This document shows, one piece after another, positions 1 through 11,879 of a stretch of DNA of 37,638 nucleotides. The stretch's first letter is position 1; each line of letters opens with the position of its first letter. Under the pieces are notes generated by a model. That model did no database searches. It saw only the letters and a list, made by a program, of their open reading frames with translations, and had not been told where the DNA came from. The position numbers and the translations under genes are program-made. This stretch comes from Chitinophagaceae bacterium (lineage in GTDB: Bacteria; Bacteroidota; Bacteroidia; Chitinophagales; Chitinophagaceae), in contig JADGPX010000002.1 of assembly GCA_017882215.1 (NCBI GenBank), positions 1 through 37,638 on the forward strand. The letters run 5' to 3'.

Positions 1-72
1 ACCAGTGACCAGTTATCGGTTATCAGATAGGAGTTACCAAATAACTAATCACTGATTACTGATCACTGATAA

Positions 73-669
73 CTATTTTTTATTCTTAGCGTATAAATCA
101 TTCAGCCCATTAATTACATCTGAGGTAATGTTTAATGCACTGTCTTTATAAAACATAAAACCAGGTTCGTAAGAAAAAACATAATCGTACCTGCCATCAT
201 TGTTATACACTTTCAAAAAATTCTGAATTCTTGTTAAAATATCTTCTTTCATTTTTGAATTGGAATTGTAAAGCGCATTATCCAGATCCTGCTTTTTTGC
301 CTGCAGACCCTGCTGCATTTGGTTTATCTCTTTCATAGCTGCTTCCTGCTCCTGTTGGTTCATGGTTGCGCCTTTTTGCTGCAGCATCATTGCTCTTGCC
401 TGGTAATGTCTTTGCAAATCAGCTACTTCATTATTACTTGCAGCCTGCTTCTTCTCAAAGTCAGTTTTTAAAATTTTATAGTACTCATAGCTGCTTTGTA
501 AAGAATCAAGGTCAATATAAGCAACCTTGTTACCATGATGCGTACTTGAATCTTTACAATGTTGAGCGTTGGCTACAGAAGATATTTTTGATGAGGAAAA
601 CTGAATGTAATACAAATACCCAACTAACAGTAATAAAACAACATTAAGAATTAAGGAAAAATTTTTCAT
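73..669 (-). CDS. OmpH/Skp-family periplasmic chaperone-like protein
   Basis: 198 aa ORF with N-terminal hydrophobic segment, 'VAYIDLDSL' motif followed by a long Gln/Lys-rich coiled coil, typical of OmpH/Skp. Confidence 0.75.
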   Translation of the reverse strand: MKNFSLILNVVLLLLVGYLYYIQFSSSKISSVANAQHCKDSSTHHGNKVAYIDLDSLQSSYEYYKILKTDFEKKQAASNNEVADLQRHYQARAMMLQQKGATMNQQEQEAAMKEINQMQQGLQAKKQDLDNALYNSNSKMKEDILTRIQNFLKVYNNDGRYDYVFSYEPGFMFYKDSALNITSDVINGLNDLYAKNKK

Positions 670-876
670 GCATAAATTTTTATTAGGTAGAGCAAGATAA
701 AGGAAAGAATAAAATGTGAAAAGTTAAAAAGAAGAAGATATTTTTTGTTGCCGGTTAATTAACTTTTGGAAACATTTTGTGGCGACACTCCGTTCAACAT
801 TTACAGTTTTGGTGATCGAATTAATTTGGCGTAAAATAGAATTAAGTTTGTTGGGCAGGCGACCAACAAGGGCGAA

Positions 877-909
877 TAAAAAAAGGAGTAAGAAAAAATC
901 TTACTCCTT
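877..909 (-). terminator. Intrinsic terminator downstream of rpoC
   Basis: Perfect 10-bp stem aaggagtaag (883-892)/cttactcctt (900-909); on the minus strand the stem runs into a T tract. Confidence 0.8.
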
Positions 910-944
910 AATCATTAAATCATTTATATCATTACCATCATTGG

Positions 945-3900
945 TTATTCTTCCTCATCAAATGTCATTGCTTCTTTAGAAGTCATCAGCAATTCATATT
1001 CTTCCTTACTTCCAACAATCATGTTATCAAAATCACGCATGCCAGTACCAGCCGGTATCGGATGACCTGTGATAACGTTCTCTTTCAATCCCATCATCTC
1101 ATCTGTTTTACCCTGTATTGCGGCAGATGATAATACCTTTGTTGTTTCCTGAAAAGATGCTGCAGATATCCAGCTATGCGTACCAAGTGAAGCTTTTGTA
1201 ATACCCAGCAGCAACGGTGAAGATGTTGCCGGCCTTGCATCACGGAACTCAGCGATCTTTTTATCAGCACGGCGTAATACAGAATTTTCTTCCCGTACTT
1301 CACGAAGTGTAACAATTTGTCCGGGTCTCATCTTAGTACTGTCAGCTGCATCAATAACAACTTTTTTATCAAATATCCAGTCGTTCTCAACATTAAAATC
1401 GTAACGGTCTTCAGTATCTCCTTCCAGGAATTTTGTATCACCGGCATCTTCGATAGTTACTTTACGCATCATCTGCCGAACGATAACTTCAATGTGTTTA
1501 TCATTTATCTTAACACCTTGTAAACGGTAAACTTCCTGTATCTCGTTCACCACATATTCCTGTACTGCAAACGGACCTTTGATTGACAAAATATCTGCGG
1601 GAGCAATTTGCCCGTCGGACAAAGCAACACCTGCTTTTATAAAGTCACCATCCTGTGCAAGTATCTGGCGGGTAAGAGGAACAAGATATTTTTTAACAAC
1701 ACCATCTCTTGCTTCAACAATTATTTCCCTGTTACCACGCTTAATGTTTCCGAAAGAAACCACACCATCAATTTCAGAAACTACTGCAGGGTTACCGGGG
1801 TTTCTTGCTTCGAATAATTCTGTTACTCTTGGCAAACCACCTGTTATATCTCTCAATTTACCAAGCACACGTGGAATTTTTACAACCACCTGCCCTGCTT
1901 TTACTTCCTCCTGCTCTTCCATGATAATGTGAGAACCTACCGGTAAATTATATGCCTTACTTTCTTTTTTTCCTTCGATGATCAATGAAGGAATTCTTGC
2001 TTTATCTTTTGTTTCAATAACCACTTTTTCTCTATGACCTGTCTGCTCATCAGCCTCCTCACGGTAAGTGATACCTTCAACAATATGCTCAAACTTAACA
2101 TTACCATCAATTTCAGAAACAATAACATTGTTGAACGGATCCCATGTGCAGATCACATCGCCTTTAGTAACTTTCTGCCTGTCTTTTACATTTAAGGTTG
2201 CACCGTAAGGAACGTTGTTTGTAATTAACAAACGATCATTCTTCACATCCATAATTCTTACTTCACCTGTACGTCCGATTACTACTTTTGTTTTTGTTTT
2301 TGTTTTATCATTAGCAACTGCATCAACAGTTCTTAACCCGTCGAACTGAACAGTGCCATCAAACTTTGCAGTTAATGTTGATTCAACAGATGCAGAACCT
2401 GCCACACCACCCACGTGAAATGTACGTAACGTTAACTGTGTTCCCGGCTCTCCGATTGATTGTGCTGCAATAATTCCTACTGCATCACCACGCTGTGCTG
2501 TATATCCTGAAGCCAAATTCTTACCATAGCATTTTACACAAACACCACGCTTTGCTTCGCATGTTAACACAGAACGGATCTCAACACTTTCAATACCAGC
2601 TTCATCAATCTTCGTTGCTATTTCATCGGTAATTTCAGTACCAGCTTCTGCAATTAACTCATCAGTTAAAGGATTGAAAATATTGTGCAAAGATGTTCTT
2701 CCTAAAATTCTATCGAATAAAGGCTCGATGACATCTTCATTATCTTTTAATGCTGAAGTTGCAATACCTCTTAAAGTTCCGCAATCCTCATCAAGAATAA
2801 CAACATCCTGTGCTACGTCAACCAATCTTCTTGTAAGATAACCTGCATCTGCAGTTTTTAAAGCTGTATCTGCCAAACCTTTACGGGCGCCATGTGTAGA
2901 GATAAAATATTCCAATACATTCAATCCATCTTTAAAATTGGAAAGGATCGGATTTTCAATGATCTCACTTCCGGTGCTGCCGGATTTACGTGGCTTAGCC
3001 ATCAAACCTCTTATACCTGCCAACTGCTTGATCTGTTGTTTAGAACCTCTTGCGCCGGAATCAAGCATCATGAAAACAGAGTTGAAGCCTTGTTTATCTG
3101 CTGCCAATTCACGTATCAAAGTTTCAGTAAGGCGTGTATCAACACGGCTCCAGATATCAATGATACCATTGTATCTTTCGTTATTTGTAATTAAACCTGA
3201 ATTATAGTTATCCCAAACCTCATCTACCTCACCAGTTGCGTTATCAATCATATCCTGCTTTGTATCAGGAATGATAAGATCGTTAATGTTGAATGACAAT
3301 CCACCTTTGAATGCCATGCGGAATCCAAGTGTTTTAATATCATCCAGAAACTTTGCAGTGGCAGGAATGTTTGTCCATTTAATGATGTTACCAATGATTT
3401 CTCTCAATGCTTTTTTAGTAAGCAATGCATTAATATAGCCTGCGCCTTTGGGAACATGCTGGTTAAATATCACACGGCCAACTGTTGTTTCAACTAATTT
3501 CTTTTGGAAAGTGCCGTCATCATTACGAACATCTACTTTAACTTTTACATGAGCGTGCAGATCAATTTGCTGTTCGTTATAAGCGATGATAACTTCTTCA
3601 GGAGAATAAAATGATTTGCCTTCTCCTTTAACTTTTACTTCTTTGGTAGATTTTTTTCCTTTGGTGATGTAATATAATCCCAATACCATGTCCTGTGAAG
3701 GAAGGGTTATTGGGGTACCATTCTGAGGATTTAAAATATTATGAGAAGAAAGCATTAATACCTGTGCTTCCAAAACTGCCGCATGGCTTAATGGAACATG
3801 CACAGCCATCTGGTCACCATCAAAGTCAGCGTTAAATGCTGTAGTTACCAACGGATGCAATTGTATCGCTTTACCTTCAATTAACTTGGGCTGGAAAGCC

Positions 3901-5243
3901 TGTATTGACAAGCGGTGCAGGGTTGGAGCTCTGTTCAACATTACCGGGTGACCTTTCAAAATATTTTCAAGAATATCCCAAATGATCGCTTCTTTTTTAT
4001 CAACTAATTTCCGTGCACTCTTCACGGTTTTTACAATACCTCTTTCAATAAGTTTGCGAATAATGAATGGTTTGAACAATTCTGCAGCCATATCTTTTGG
4101 CAAACCGCATTCGTGCATTTTTAATTCAGGACCAACCACAATTACAGAACGACCTGAATAATCAACACGCTTACCCAAAAGGTTCTGGCGAAAACGTCCC
4201 TGTTTACCTTTCAGTACATCACTTAAAGATTTTAATGCTCTTCCGCCTTCGGCTTTTACAGCGTTTGATTTACGTGAATTATCAAATAAAGAATCAATCG
4301 CTTCCTGCAGCATACGCTTCTCATTTCTAAGAATTACTTCAGGCGCTTTGATCTCTAATAATCTTTTTAAACGATTGTTACGAATGATAACACGACGATA
4401 CAAATCATTAAGATCAGATGATGCAAAACGACCACCATCCAATGGAACAAGTGGACGAAGCTCAGGTGGAATAACAGGAATGTATTGCATTACCATCCAC
4501 TCAGGACGGTTGTTAATTCTTGTGTTAGCATCACGGAAACTTTCTACAACGCTCAAACGCTTTAGTGCATCTGCTTTACGTTGCTGTGAGGTTTCGGTAG
4601 CTGCTGCGTTACGCAAATCGAAAGACAACTGATCAAGATCAATTCTCTGCAACATATCATGCACAGCTTCCGCACCCATTTTAGCAATGAATTTATCAGG
4701 ATCTTCATCAGGCAAATGCTGGTTATCTTTTGGAAGTGTATCCAGAATATCCAGGTATTCTTCTTCAGTTAAAAGATCACTATAATTCTGTCCTTTATCA
4801 GCACGGATCCCGGATTGTATCACTACAAATCTTTCATAATACACGATGGTCTCTAATTTCTTAGAGCTCATTCCCAATAAATAACCGATCTTATTTGGAA
4901 GAGATTTAAAATACCAGATGTGAACAACAGGCACCACCAATTTGATGTGACCCATTCTTTCACGACGAACTTTTTTCTCTGTAACCTCAACACCGCAACG
5001 GTCGCAAACAATACCCTTATAACGGATACGCTTATACTTTCCGCAGGCACACTCATAATCTTTTACAGGACCAAAAATCCTTTCGCAAAACAAACCATCT
5101 CTTTCAGGTTTGTAAGTACGATAGTTAATAGTTTCGGGCTTTAAAACTTCACCGTAACTTCTTTCTAAAATAGAATCAGGCGAAGCCAAACCAATTGTAA
5201 TTTGAGAAAACGTTGGACGTGGACGATTTTCTTTTTTGATCAT
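945..5243 (-). CDS. rpoC: DNA-directed RNA polymerase subunit beta'
   Basis: 1432 aa; [16 protein letters not shown] catalytic motif, zinc-binding [23 protein letters not shown]. Confidence 0.99.
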   Translation of the reverse strand: MIKKENRPRPTFSQITIGLASPDSILERSYGEVLKPETINYRTYKPERDGLFCERIFGPVKDYECACGKYKRIRYKGIVCDRCGVEVTEKKVRRERMGHIKLVVPVVHIWYFKSLPNKIGYLLGMSSKKLETIVYYERFVVIQSGIRADKGQNYSDLLTEEEYLDILDTLPKDNQHLPDEDPDKFIAKMGAEAVHDMLQRIDLDQLSFDLRNAAATETSQQRKADALKRLSVVESFRDANTRINNRPEWMVMQYIPVIPPELRPLVPLDGGRFASSDLNDLYRRVIIRNNRLKRLLEIKAPEVILRNEKRMLQEAIDSLFDNSRKSNAVKAEGGRALKSLSDVLKGKQGRFRQNLLGKRVDYSGRSVIVVGPELKMHECGLPKDMAAELFKPFIIRKLIERGIVKTVKSARKLVDKKEAIIWDILENILKGHPVMLNRAPTLHRLSIQAFQPKLIEGKAIQLHPLVTTAFNADFDGDQMAVHVPLSHAAVLEAQVLMLSSHNILNPQNGTPITLPSQDMVLGLYYITKGKKSTKEVKVKGEGKSFYSPEEVIIAYNEQQIDLHAHVKVKVDVRNDDGTFQKKLVETTVGRVIFNQHVPKGAGYINALLTKKALREIIGNIIKWTNIPATAKFLDDIKTLGFRMAFKGGLSFNINDLIIPDTKQDMIDNATGEVDEVWDNYNSGLITNNERYNGIIDIWSRVDTRLTETLIRELAADKQGFNSVFMMLDSGARGSKQQIKQLAGIRGLMAKPRKSGSTGSEIIENPILSNFKDGLNVLEYFISTHGARKGLADTALKTADAGYLTRRLVDVAQDVVILDEDCGTLRGIATSALKDNEDVIEPLFDRILGRTSLHNIFNPLTDELIAEAGTEITDEIATKIDEAGIESVEIRSVLTCEAKRGVCVKCYGKNLASGYTAQRGDAVGIIAAQSIGEPGTQLTLRTFHVGGVAGSASVESTLTAKFDGTVQFDGLRTVDAVANDKTKTKTKVVIGRTGEVRIMDVKNDRLLITNNVPYGATLNVKDRQKVTKGDVICTWDPFNNVIVSEIDGNVKFEHIVEGITYREEADEQTGHREKVVIETKDKARIPSLIIEGKKESKAYNLPVGSHIIMEEQEEVKAGQVVVKIPRVLGKLRDITGGLPRVTELFEARNPGNPAVVSEIDGVVSFGNIKRGNREIIVEARDGVVKKYLVPLTRQILAQDGDFIKAGVALSDGQIAPADILSIKGPFAVQEYVVNEIQEVYRLQGVKINDKHIEVIVRQMMRKVTIEDAGDTKFLEGDTEDRYDFNVENDWIFDKKVVIDAADSTKMRPGQIVTLREVREENSVLRRADKKIAEFRDARPATSSPLLLGITKASLGTHSWISAASFQETTKVLSSAAIQGKTDEMMGLKENVITGHPIPAGTGMRDFDNMIVGSKEEYELLMTSKEAMTFDEEE

Positions 5244-5349
5244 ATTATTATTTCGCTTTTAGCTTAGAGCTGCGAGCATTGAGCTCTAAGCAATTTTACT
5301 TAATTAATTTTCTTACTCACAGCTTGCAACTGTAAGCTCATGGCTTTGA

Positions 5350-8300
5350 TTATTCAAATTTAAGATCCAATCCTAAGCCTCTTAATTCATGAACCAATAC
5401 ATTAAATGATTCAGGAACACCTGGTCTTGGAATATTATCACCTTTAACGATCGCTTCGTAAGTCTTCGCTCTTCCGATAATATCATCTGATTTTAAAGTC
5501 AACAATTCCTGCAGAATGTTTGATGCACCATAAGCTTCCAAAGCCCATACTTCCATTTCACCAAATCTTTGACCACCAAATTGTGCTTTACCACCAAGAG
5601 GTTGCTGGGTAATTAAGCTGTAGGGTCCGATTGAACGGGCATGCATCTTATCATCAACCATGTGGTGAAGTTTTATCACATAGATAATTCCAACCGTTGC
5701 TTTCTGATCAAAACGATCTCCGGTTTCACCGTCATACAAATAAGTATGACCGAATAATGGAAGACCTGCTTTAGCAACCTGCTCTGCAATTTCATCAACA
5801 GAAGCGCCATCAAAAATTGGCGTTGCGAATCTTATTCCCAGTTTTTCACCTGCCCAGCCGAGAACAGTTTCATATATCTGCCCCAGGTTCATACGGCTTG
5901 GTACACCGAGTGGATTTAATACAATATCAACAGGAGTTCCGTCTTCAAGGAAAGGCATATCTTCCTGGCGAACGATCTTTGCTACGATACCTTTATTTCC
6001 GTGACGACCTGCCATCTTATCTCCCACTTTAAGTTTACGCTTAACAGCGAGATAAACTTTAGCAAGTTTTAAAACACCGGCTGGTAGTTCATCCCCGATA
6101 GAGATGTTGAATTTTTCTCTCTTATATCTTCCTAACTCTTCGTTGTATTTAATGTTGTAGTTGTGCAATAACGTATTGATGTGATCGTCTGTTTTTGCAT
6201 CACCGCTCCATCCCAAAGGATTTACATTTTGAAAATCAATGTTAGCAAGGTTCTTAGCAGTTATCTTAGCGCCTTTTCCAATCAATACTTCACCAAAATT
6301 ATTGCTGATACCGGCTGAAGTTTTATCTTTTAATAGAGTAAGGAGTTTGCTTATCAATACTTCTAAAAGATCGGTTTCATTCTTCTCATGTGTCTTTTCA
6401 ATTTTTTCTAAAGAAGCTTTTTCTTTAACTTTTCCGTTCTTATCTTTCTTAGCCCTTTGAAATAATTTTTTATCAATAACAACACCTTCTGTTCCGCTTG
6501 GCGCTTTTAAAGACGCATCTTTTGCATCACCGGCTTTATCACCAAATATTGCTCTTAATAATTTTTCTTCAGGAGTTGGATCGCTTTCACCTTTAGGGGT
6601 TATTTTACCAATGATGATATCTCCTTCTTTTACATGAGCGCCAATTCTTATAACACCATTCTGATCCAGATCTTTGGTAGCTTCTTCACTTACGTTAGGA
6701 ATATCAGGGGTTAATTCTTCCTCTCCCAATTTTGTATCACGAACTTCCAATTCAAATTCATCAATATGTATAGAAGTAAACAAATCTTCTTTCACTACTT
6801 TTTCGCTGATAACAATAGCATCTTCAAAGTTGTAACCCTTCCATGGCATAAATGCCACTTTAAGATTACGACCAAGCGCTAATTCACCATCTTTTGTAGC
6901 ATAACCTTCAGTTAAGAAGTCACCTTCTTTTACTGCCTGACCTTTTTTAACTGCAGGACGAAGGTTAATGCAGGTTGCCTGATTCGTTTTTATAAATTTG
7001 GTAAGCTTGTAAACAATTAAGTCTTCATCAAAGCTTATCAATTTTTGTGTTTGATTTCTGTTGTAGCGAACATGAATTTCATTAGCATCAACATATTCAA
7101 CAACTCCATCTCCATCAGCATGAATTTGGATTCTTGCATCACGTGCAGCCTTTGCTTCCAATCCTGTACCAACAATCGGCACTTCGGGACGGATCAATGG
7201 AACTGCCTGCCGTTGCATGTTTGAGCCCATCAATGCACGGTTAGCATCATCATGCTCAAGGAAAGGAATTAATGAAGCACTTAGACCAACAATTTGGTTT
7301 GGTGCAACGTCCATGTATTCAACTTCATTCTTATCCAGGATCGGAAAATCACCAGTTTGTCTTGATTTTACTTTTTCCTCAATGAAATTTCCTTTCTCAT
7401 CTATCTCTACGTTTGCCTGCGCAATTTTTTTGGTATCTTCTTCTTCAGCACTTAAGAAAGTTACTTTTTTCATATCCACTTTACCATTATTTACCTTATG
7501 GTAAGGTGTTTCAATAAAGCCCATTTCATTGATCTTTGCATGCACACAAAGTGTAGATATCAAACCAATGTTTGGACCTTCAGGAGTTTCAATTGTACAA
7601 AGACGACCATAGTGAGAATAGTGTACGTCACGAACCTCAAAGCCTGCTCTCTCACGACTCAAGCCACCGGGTCCTAGCGCTGAGATACGACGCTTGTGCG
7701 TAATCTCTGACAATGGATTTGTTTGATCTAAGAATTGAGATAACTGTGATGTACCAAAGAATGAATTGATAACAGAAGATAATGTTCTTGCATTAATCAA
7801 ATCTACCGGAGTAAATACTTCGTTATCACGAACGTTCATCCTTTCACGGATGGTACGTGCCATACGTGCAAGACCAACACCAAATTGAGCATATAACTGC
7901 TCACCCACTGTTCTTACACGACGGTTACTTAAATGATCAATATCATCAATCTCACTTTTAGCATTGGTTAACAACACTAAATATTTTATGATAGCGATGA
8001 TATCTTCTTTGGTTAATGTTTTTTTCTCAATAGGATAATTTAAACCAAGCTTTCTGTTGATCTTATAACGACCAACTTCACCAAGATCATAACGCTTATC
8101 ACTAAAGAATAATTTATCGATAATACCTCTTGCAGTTTCATCATCTGGTGCATCAGCGCCACGCAATTGACGATAAATGTGCTGCACCGCTTCTATCTCA
8201 CTGTTGGAAGTATCTTTATTTAATGTGTTGTAGATAATTGCATAATCACCGCTCACTTCTTCTCTTTGAATGAAAACACTTTTTACATTCAACTCAAGAA

Positions 8301-9159
8301 TCATTGCTACATTTTCTTGATCAAGAATGGTGTCTCTTTCAAGAACGATCTCATTTCTTTCAAGACTTACTACTTCGCCGGTATCTTCATCCACAAAATC
8401 CTCTACCCAGCTGCGAAGCACACGGGCTGCTAATCTTTTACCAAGATTTGCATTCAACGTTTTTTTATCAGCCTTTACTTCTACTGCCATTCCAAATAAT
8501 TCCAAAATGTCTTTATCAGTTTCATAACCGATAGAACGCAGTAAAGTGGTTACAGGAAATTTCTTTTTGCGATCAATGTAGGCATACATCACATTGTTAA
8601 TGTCTGTAGCAAACTCCATCCATGCACCTTTAAAAGGAATTACTCTTGCTGAATAAATTTTTGTTCCATTGGGATGTGTTGACTGACCAAAGAATACCCC
8701 GGGAGAACGATGTAATTGAGAAACGACAACTCTTTCGGCGCCATTGATAACAAAAGTACCACGTGGTGTCATGTAAGGAATATTTCCTAAGAAAACATCC
8801 TGAACAATGGTTTGAAAATCCACATGTTCTTCATCGTTACAACTAAGGCGGAGCTTGGCTTTTAAAGGAACAGCATAGGTTAATCCTCTTTCAATACATT
8901 CTTCAATTGTGTAACGTGGAGGATCAACAAAATAATCAAGAAACTCCAATACAAAAATGTTACGGGTATCGGTGATAGGAAAATTTTCCTTGAACACACG
9001 GAATAAACCCTCAACATTTCTTTTGTCTGGTGTAGTTTCTAATTGAAAAAAATCTTTAAATGATTGGATTTGAATTCCAAGCAAATCGGGAGTCTCTGCC
9101 AGATGTTCAATTTTTCCGAAGTTGATTCTTTTGGCAGGAGCTACTTTAGTTGAAGCCAT
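5350..9159 (-). CDS. rpoB: DNA-directed RNA polymerase subunit beta
   Basis: 1269 aa; [17 protein letters not shown] and [27 protein letters not shown] motifs. Confidence 0.99.
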   Translation of the reverse strand: MASTKVAPAKRINFGKIEHLAETPDLLGIQIQSFKDFFQLETTPDKRNVEGLFRVFKENFPITDTRNIFVLEFLDYFVDPPRYTIEECIERGLTYAVPLKAKLRLSCNDEEHVDFQTIVQDVFLGNIPYMTPRGTFVINGAERVVVSQLHRSPGVFFGQSTHPNGTKIYSARVIPFKGAWMEFATDINNVMYAYIDRKKKFPVTTLLRSIGYETDKDILELFGMAVEVKADKKTLNANLGKRLAARVLRSWVEDFVDEDTGEVVSLERNEIVLERDTILDQENVAMILELNVKSVFIQREEVSGDYAIIYNTLNKDTSNSEIEAVQHIYRQLRGADAPDDETARGIIDKLFFSDKRYDLGEVGRYKINRKLGLNYPIEKKTLTKEDIIAIIKYLVLLTNAKSEIDDIDHLSNRRVRTVGEQLYAQFGVGLARMARTIRERMNVRDNEVFTPVDLINARTLSSVINSFFGTSQLSQFLDQTNPLSEITHKRRISALGPGGLSRERAGFEVRDVHYSHYGRLCTIETPEGPNIGLISTLCVHAKINEMGFIETPYHKVNNGKVDMKKVTFLSAEEEDTKKIAQANVEIDEKGNFIEEKVKSRQTGDFPILDKNEVEYMDVAPNQIVGLSASLIPFLEHDDANRALMGSNMQRQAVPLIRPEVPIVGTGLEAKAARDARIQIHADGDGVVEYVDANEIHVRYNRNQTQKLISFDEDLIVYKLTKFIKTNQATCINLRPAVKKGQAVKEGDFLTEGYATKDGELALGRNLKVAFMPWKGYNFEDAIVISEKVVKEDLFTSIHIDEFELEVRDTKLGEEELTPDIPNVSEEATKDLDQNGVIRIGAHVKEGDIIIGKITPKGESDPTPEEKLLRAIFGDKAGDAKDASLKAPSGTEGVVIDKKLFQRAKKDKNGKVKEKASLEKIEKTHEKNETDLLEVLISKLLTLLKDKTSAGISNNFGEVLIGKGAKITAKNLANIDFQNVNPLGWSGDAKTDDHINTLLHNYNIKYNEELGRYKREKFNISIGDELPAGVLKLAKVYLAVKRKLKVGDKMAGRHGNKGIVAKIVRQEDMPFLEDGTPVDIVLNPLGVPSRMNLGQIYETVLGWAGEKLGIRFATPIFDGASVDEIAEQVAKAGLPLFGHTYLYDGETGDRFDQKATVGIIYVIKLHHMVDDKMHARSIGPYSLITQQPLGGKAQFGGQRFGEMEVWALEAYGASNILQELLTLKSDDIIGRAKTYEAIVKGDNIPRPGVPESFNVLVHELRGLGLDLKFE

Positions 9160-9247
9160 ATTGTAGTTAAAACTTTTAAAGTGTAGAAGTGCCTATAACC
9201 GGATTTAAAAACAGGCATAAAGCCACCAATCCGAAATTAAAGGAGTG

Positions 9248-9255
9248 CAAAAGTA
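9248..9255 (-). promoter_or_regulatory. Candidate Bacteroidota -7 box (TACTTTTG) upstream of rpoB
   Basis: Minus-strand TAnnTTTG-type match 5' of rpoB. Confidence 0.5.
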
Positions 9256-9356
9256 AGGAAAATTATCCAAAAATTTAATAACCAATTCCTAATTGATAAG
9301 AATTTAATTTATTTTTTGTATTATTCTCTATTTTCTGCAATTTATTATCAACGTAT

Positions 9357-9384
9357 AAAAGCCAGAGATTGCTCCCCGGCTTTT
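9357..9384 (-). terminator. Hairpin between rplL and rpoB (terminator/attenuator candidate)
   Basis: Inverted repeat aaaagcc...ggctttt immediately 3' of rplL on the minus strand. Confidence 0.5.
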
Positions 9385-9403
9385 AAAGCTTCTTGCTAAT
9401 TAA

Positions 9404-9781
9404 TTATTGAATTTCTACGTCAGCACCAGCTTCTGTAAGCTTATTCTTAATTTCCTCTGAAGTGGCTTTATCAACACCTTCTTTTATTGGTTTTGGAGCG
9501 CCATCAACTAAATCTTTAGCTTCTTTTAAACCAAGACCAGTAAGCTCTTTAACGATCTTTACTATGCCTAATTTATTAGCACCAGGAGATTTAAGAATAA
9601 CATTGAAAGATGTTTTTTCTTCAACTGCCGCTGCACCTCCGCCACCATCAACTTCACTTGCTACAACTGAAACTGCTGCCGGTTCAATACCATATTCTGT
9701 TTTTAAAAATTCAGCTAATTCCTGAACTTCTTTTACTGTTAAGCCTACTAAGTTTTCAGCTAATTGTTTTACGTCTGCCAT
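9404..9781 (-). CDS. rplL: 50S ribosomal protein L7/L12
   Basis: 125 aa; Ala/Gly-rich hinge and C-terminal '[22 protein letters not shown]'. Confidence 0.98.
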   Translation of the reverse strand: MADVKQLAENLVGLTVKEVQELAEFLKTEYGIEPAAVSVVASEVDGGGGAAAVEEKTSFNVILKSPGANKLGIVKIVKELTGLGLKEAKDLVDGAPKPIKEGVDKATSEEIKNKLTEAGADVEIQ

Positions 9782-9807
9782 GATTGTTGTTTTTTTTCCG
9801 ACTTCTT

Positions 9808-9825
9808 ATCCCGAAGCTTCGGGAT
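9808..9825. repeat. 18-bp perfect palindrome ATCCCGAAGCTTCGGGAT
   Basis: Exact self-reverse-complement in the rplJ-rplL spacer; near relative at 11729-11746. Confidence 0.8.
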
Positions 9826-9857
9826 CCGCCGGATGGTTTATTAAAAAATTATTTAAC

Positions 9858-9888
9858 CCTAACCCTAAAGGGGAATATTTAGGGATGA
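9858..9888. repeat. Degenerate copy of CCCCT-hairpin palindromic element
   Basis: accctaaccctaaaggggaatatttaggg resembles ...CCCCTAAAT..CCCCT.AAGGGG... elements seen elsewhere in the window. Confidence 0.5.
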
Positions 9889-9915
9889 TCTATTTAATAG
9901 GGATGATCTATTTAA
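9880..9915. repeat. Two perfect tandem copies of an 18-mer (TAGGGATGATCTATTTAA)
   Basis: Direct reading: 9880-9897 and 9898-9915 identical. Confidence 0.9.
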
Positions 9916-9945
9916 AATAAAAAATTCAAATTTAAACATAACACT

Positions 9946-9974
9946 TTAAGCCCCTTCAGGGGTTTGGGGTGTTC
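9946..9974 (-). repeat. CCCC-hairpin palindromic element forming the rplJ 3' end and stop codon
   Basis: Minus strand: CACCCCAAACCCCTGAAGGGGCTTAA; same layout as the leu/ilv elements. Confidence 0.75.
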
Positions 9975-10452
9975 TATTTTGTAAAGCACCTAACACTCGC
10001 TGAATTGGTGCCTGTAATAAACTGATAACTTCACTAATCAATTCATTTTTAGTTTTGATCTTAGTTAAAGCTGTAAGTTGGTTATCTCCAATAAAAATAT
10101 CGCCATTAAGAAAAGCAGCTTTTAAAACGGGCTTTTCTCCATTTATTTCTTTACGAAAACTGCTGATGATAATTGCCGGCTCTTTAGGGCTTTCACTAAA
10201 CATTAATGCAGTTACTTTATGCAATGAATCATAAACACCTGCATACTTTTCACTATCTAAACTTTCCAATGCTTTTTTTATCAATGTATTTTTAGCAACC
10301 TTTACTTCAACCTGTTTATTAAAACAATGCCTGCGTAAATTTGTTATTTGCGCTACAGATAAATTTTCTGTATCTGTAATATAGAAGTTAGTATACTGAG
10401 AAAACTTGCCTTTCAGCGCTTCAATTACTTCTTGTTTTTCTTCTCTTGTCAT
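9946..10452 (-). CDS. rplJ: 50S ribosomal protein L10
   Basis: L10 family; natural start likely MTREEKQEVIE at 10452 rather than the longer ORF; C-terminus 'NRTPQTPEGA' is encoded by a palindromic element. Confidence 0.95.
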   Translation of the reverse strand: MTREEKQEVIEALKGKFSQYTNFYITDTENLSVAQITNLRRHCFNKQVEVKVAKNTLIKKALESLDSEKYAGVYDSLHKVTALMFSESPKEPAIIISSFRKEINGEKPVLKAAFLNGDIFIGDNQLTALTKIKTKNELISEVISLLQAPIQRVLGALQNRTPQTPEGA

Positions 10453-10503
10453 AAAAATATTTTTAGATGGTTTGTGAATACACAAACCTTGGCGAATTAA
10501 AAT

Positions 10504-11193
10504 TTAACTCTGTACAGATTTTGTATCAATTACAATACCCGGGCTCATTGTACTAGCCATACTCAATCCTTTCAAATAAATTCCTTTAGAACTTGAAGGT
10601 TTTAATTTCATTACAGTATTGATAAGTTCCTGGCTATTTGCTTCAATCTTTTCCGGAGGAAAACTTACCCGTCCAATAGAGGCATGAATAATTCCTACCT
10701 TATCAACTTTAAACGAAATTTTACCGCCTTTTACATCATTAACTGCAGCAGCTACATCATTTGTAACAGTTCCTGTTTTAGGATTTGGCATAAGATTACG
10801 AGGACCTAATACTTTACCCAACCTGCCAATTTTAGGCATCACAGAAGGTGTAGCAACTATTACATCAACATCTGTCCAGCCACCTTCAATCTTTGTAATA
10901 AATTCATCCAAGCCTACATAATCAGCGCCGGCAGCCCTTGCAGCTTCTTCTTTATCAGGAGTGCAAAGCACCAATACTCTTTTAGTTCTTCCTGTACCAT
11001 GAGGTAATGAAACTGTTCCTCTTACTGCCTGGTCTGCTTTTTTAGGATCAACACCTAAACGAATATGCAGATCAACTGAACTATCAAATTTTGTTGTATT
11101 AACTTCTTTTACCAAAGCAGATGCTTCTTTAAGAGAATAGGTTTTGTCTTTCTCTATTTTAGCATTGGCAACTTTTCTTTTTTTAGTGATCAT
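10504..11193 (-). CDS. rplA: 50S ribosomal protein L1
   Basis: 229 aa; [22 protein letters not shown] motif. Confidence 0.99.
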   Translation of the reverse strand: MITKKRKVANAKIEKDKTYSLKEASALVKEVNTTKFDSSVDLHIRLGVDPKKADQAVRGTVSLPHGTGRTKRVLVLCTPDKEEAARAAGADYVGLDEFITKIEGGWTDVDVIVATPSVMPKIGRLGKVLGPRNLMPNPKTGTVTNDVAAAVNDVKGGKISFKVDKVGIIHASIGRVSFPPEKIEANSQELINTVMKLKPSSSKGIYLKGLSMASTMSPGIVIDTKSVQS

Positions 11194-11232
11194 TTTTTAA
11201 TATTTTTTGCCGTGTTAAGGCAGATGTTGTAA

Positions 11233-11676
11233 TTAATTTTCCCAGGGAGCTTTACCTTCAACAGTTAAGCCCATACTGCGTGCTGTACCTGCAATCATAC
11301 TCATTGCGCTGTTAAGACTGAAAGCATTGAGATCTTCCATTTTATCCTTGGCAATTTCTTCTACCTGTGCCCAGGTAACTTTACCAACTTTTGAGCGATT
11401 GGGTTCTTTACTGCCGCTTGCAATTTTTGCAGCATCTTTTAATTGTACTGCAGCGGGAGGAGTTTTAATTACAAAATCAAATGATTTATCACCATAAACT
11501 GTAATGAGAACAGGAAGAACTTTTCCCTGTTTATCCTGTGTTCTTGCATTAAATTGTTTGCAGAACTCCATGATATTGATTCCTTTGGAACCGAGTGCCG
11601 GACCGATTGGCGGTGCCGGATTAGCTTGTCCTCCTTTACATTGGAGCTTAACAAAGCCTGTTACTTCTTTTGCCAT
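11233..11676 (-). CDS. rplK: 50S ribosomal protein L11
   Basis: 147 aa; [33 protein letters not shown]. Confidence 0.99.
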   Translation of the reverse strand: MAKEVTGFVKLQCKGGQANPAPPIGPALGSKGINIMEFCKQFNARTQDKQGKVLPVLITVYGDKSFDFVIKTPPAAVQLKDAAKIASGSKEPNRSKVGKVTWAQVEEIAKDKMEDLNAFSLNSAMSMIAGTARSMGLTVEGKAPWEN

Positions 11677-11697
11677 ATTTTACTTTTTTGGTGTTAG

Positions 11698-11716
11698 CGT
11701 GGCGCTTTTAGCGCCA
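11698..11716. repeat. Hairpin gtggcgc-tttta-gcgccac
   Basis: Perfect 7-bp inverted repeat in nusG-rplK spacer. Confidence 0.7.
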
Positions 11717-11728
11717 CTCCCAATAACA

Positions 11729-11746
11729 ATCCCGAAACTTCGGGAC
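11729..11746. repeat. Imperfect palindrome ATCCCGAAACTTCGGGAC
   Basis: Near-identical to the 9808-9825 palindrome. Confidence 0.7.
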
Positions 11747-11767
11747 TAAAGAACTTTTTTGGGAGGG

Positions 11768-11775
11768 CAAAGGTA
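11768..11775 (-). promoter_or_regulatory. Candidate -7 box (TACCTTTG) upstream of rplK
   Basis: Minus strand TAnnTTTG. Confidence 0.45.
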
Positions 11776-11879
11776 GGGAAATAATTTATAATTTAATAAT
11801 TGATAATGGAGAATTTTAGAAAATACTTCTAAAACAAAAGCCATCTTTTTAGATGATCTTAATTATACAATAATTTTAA

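Noticed and set aside
1579-1932. Plus-strand ORFs antisense to rpoC/rpoB and other long genes
   Set aside because: Shadow ORFs inside strongly conserved coding sequence; no independent support.
9855-9870. Telomere-like AACCCTAACCCTAAA
   Set aside because: Only two units, bacterial context; better explained as the arm of a degenerate palindromic element.
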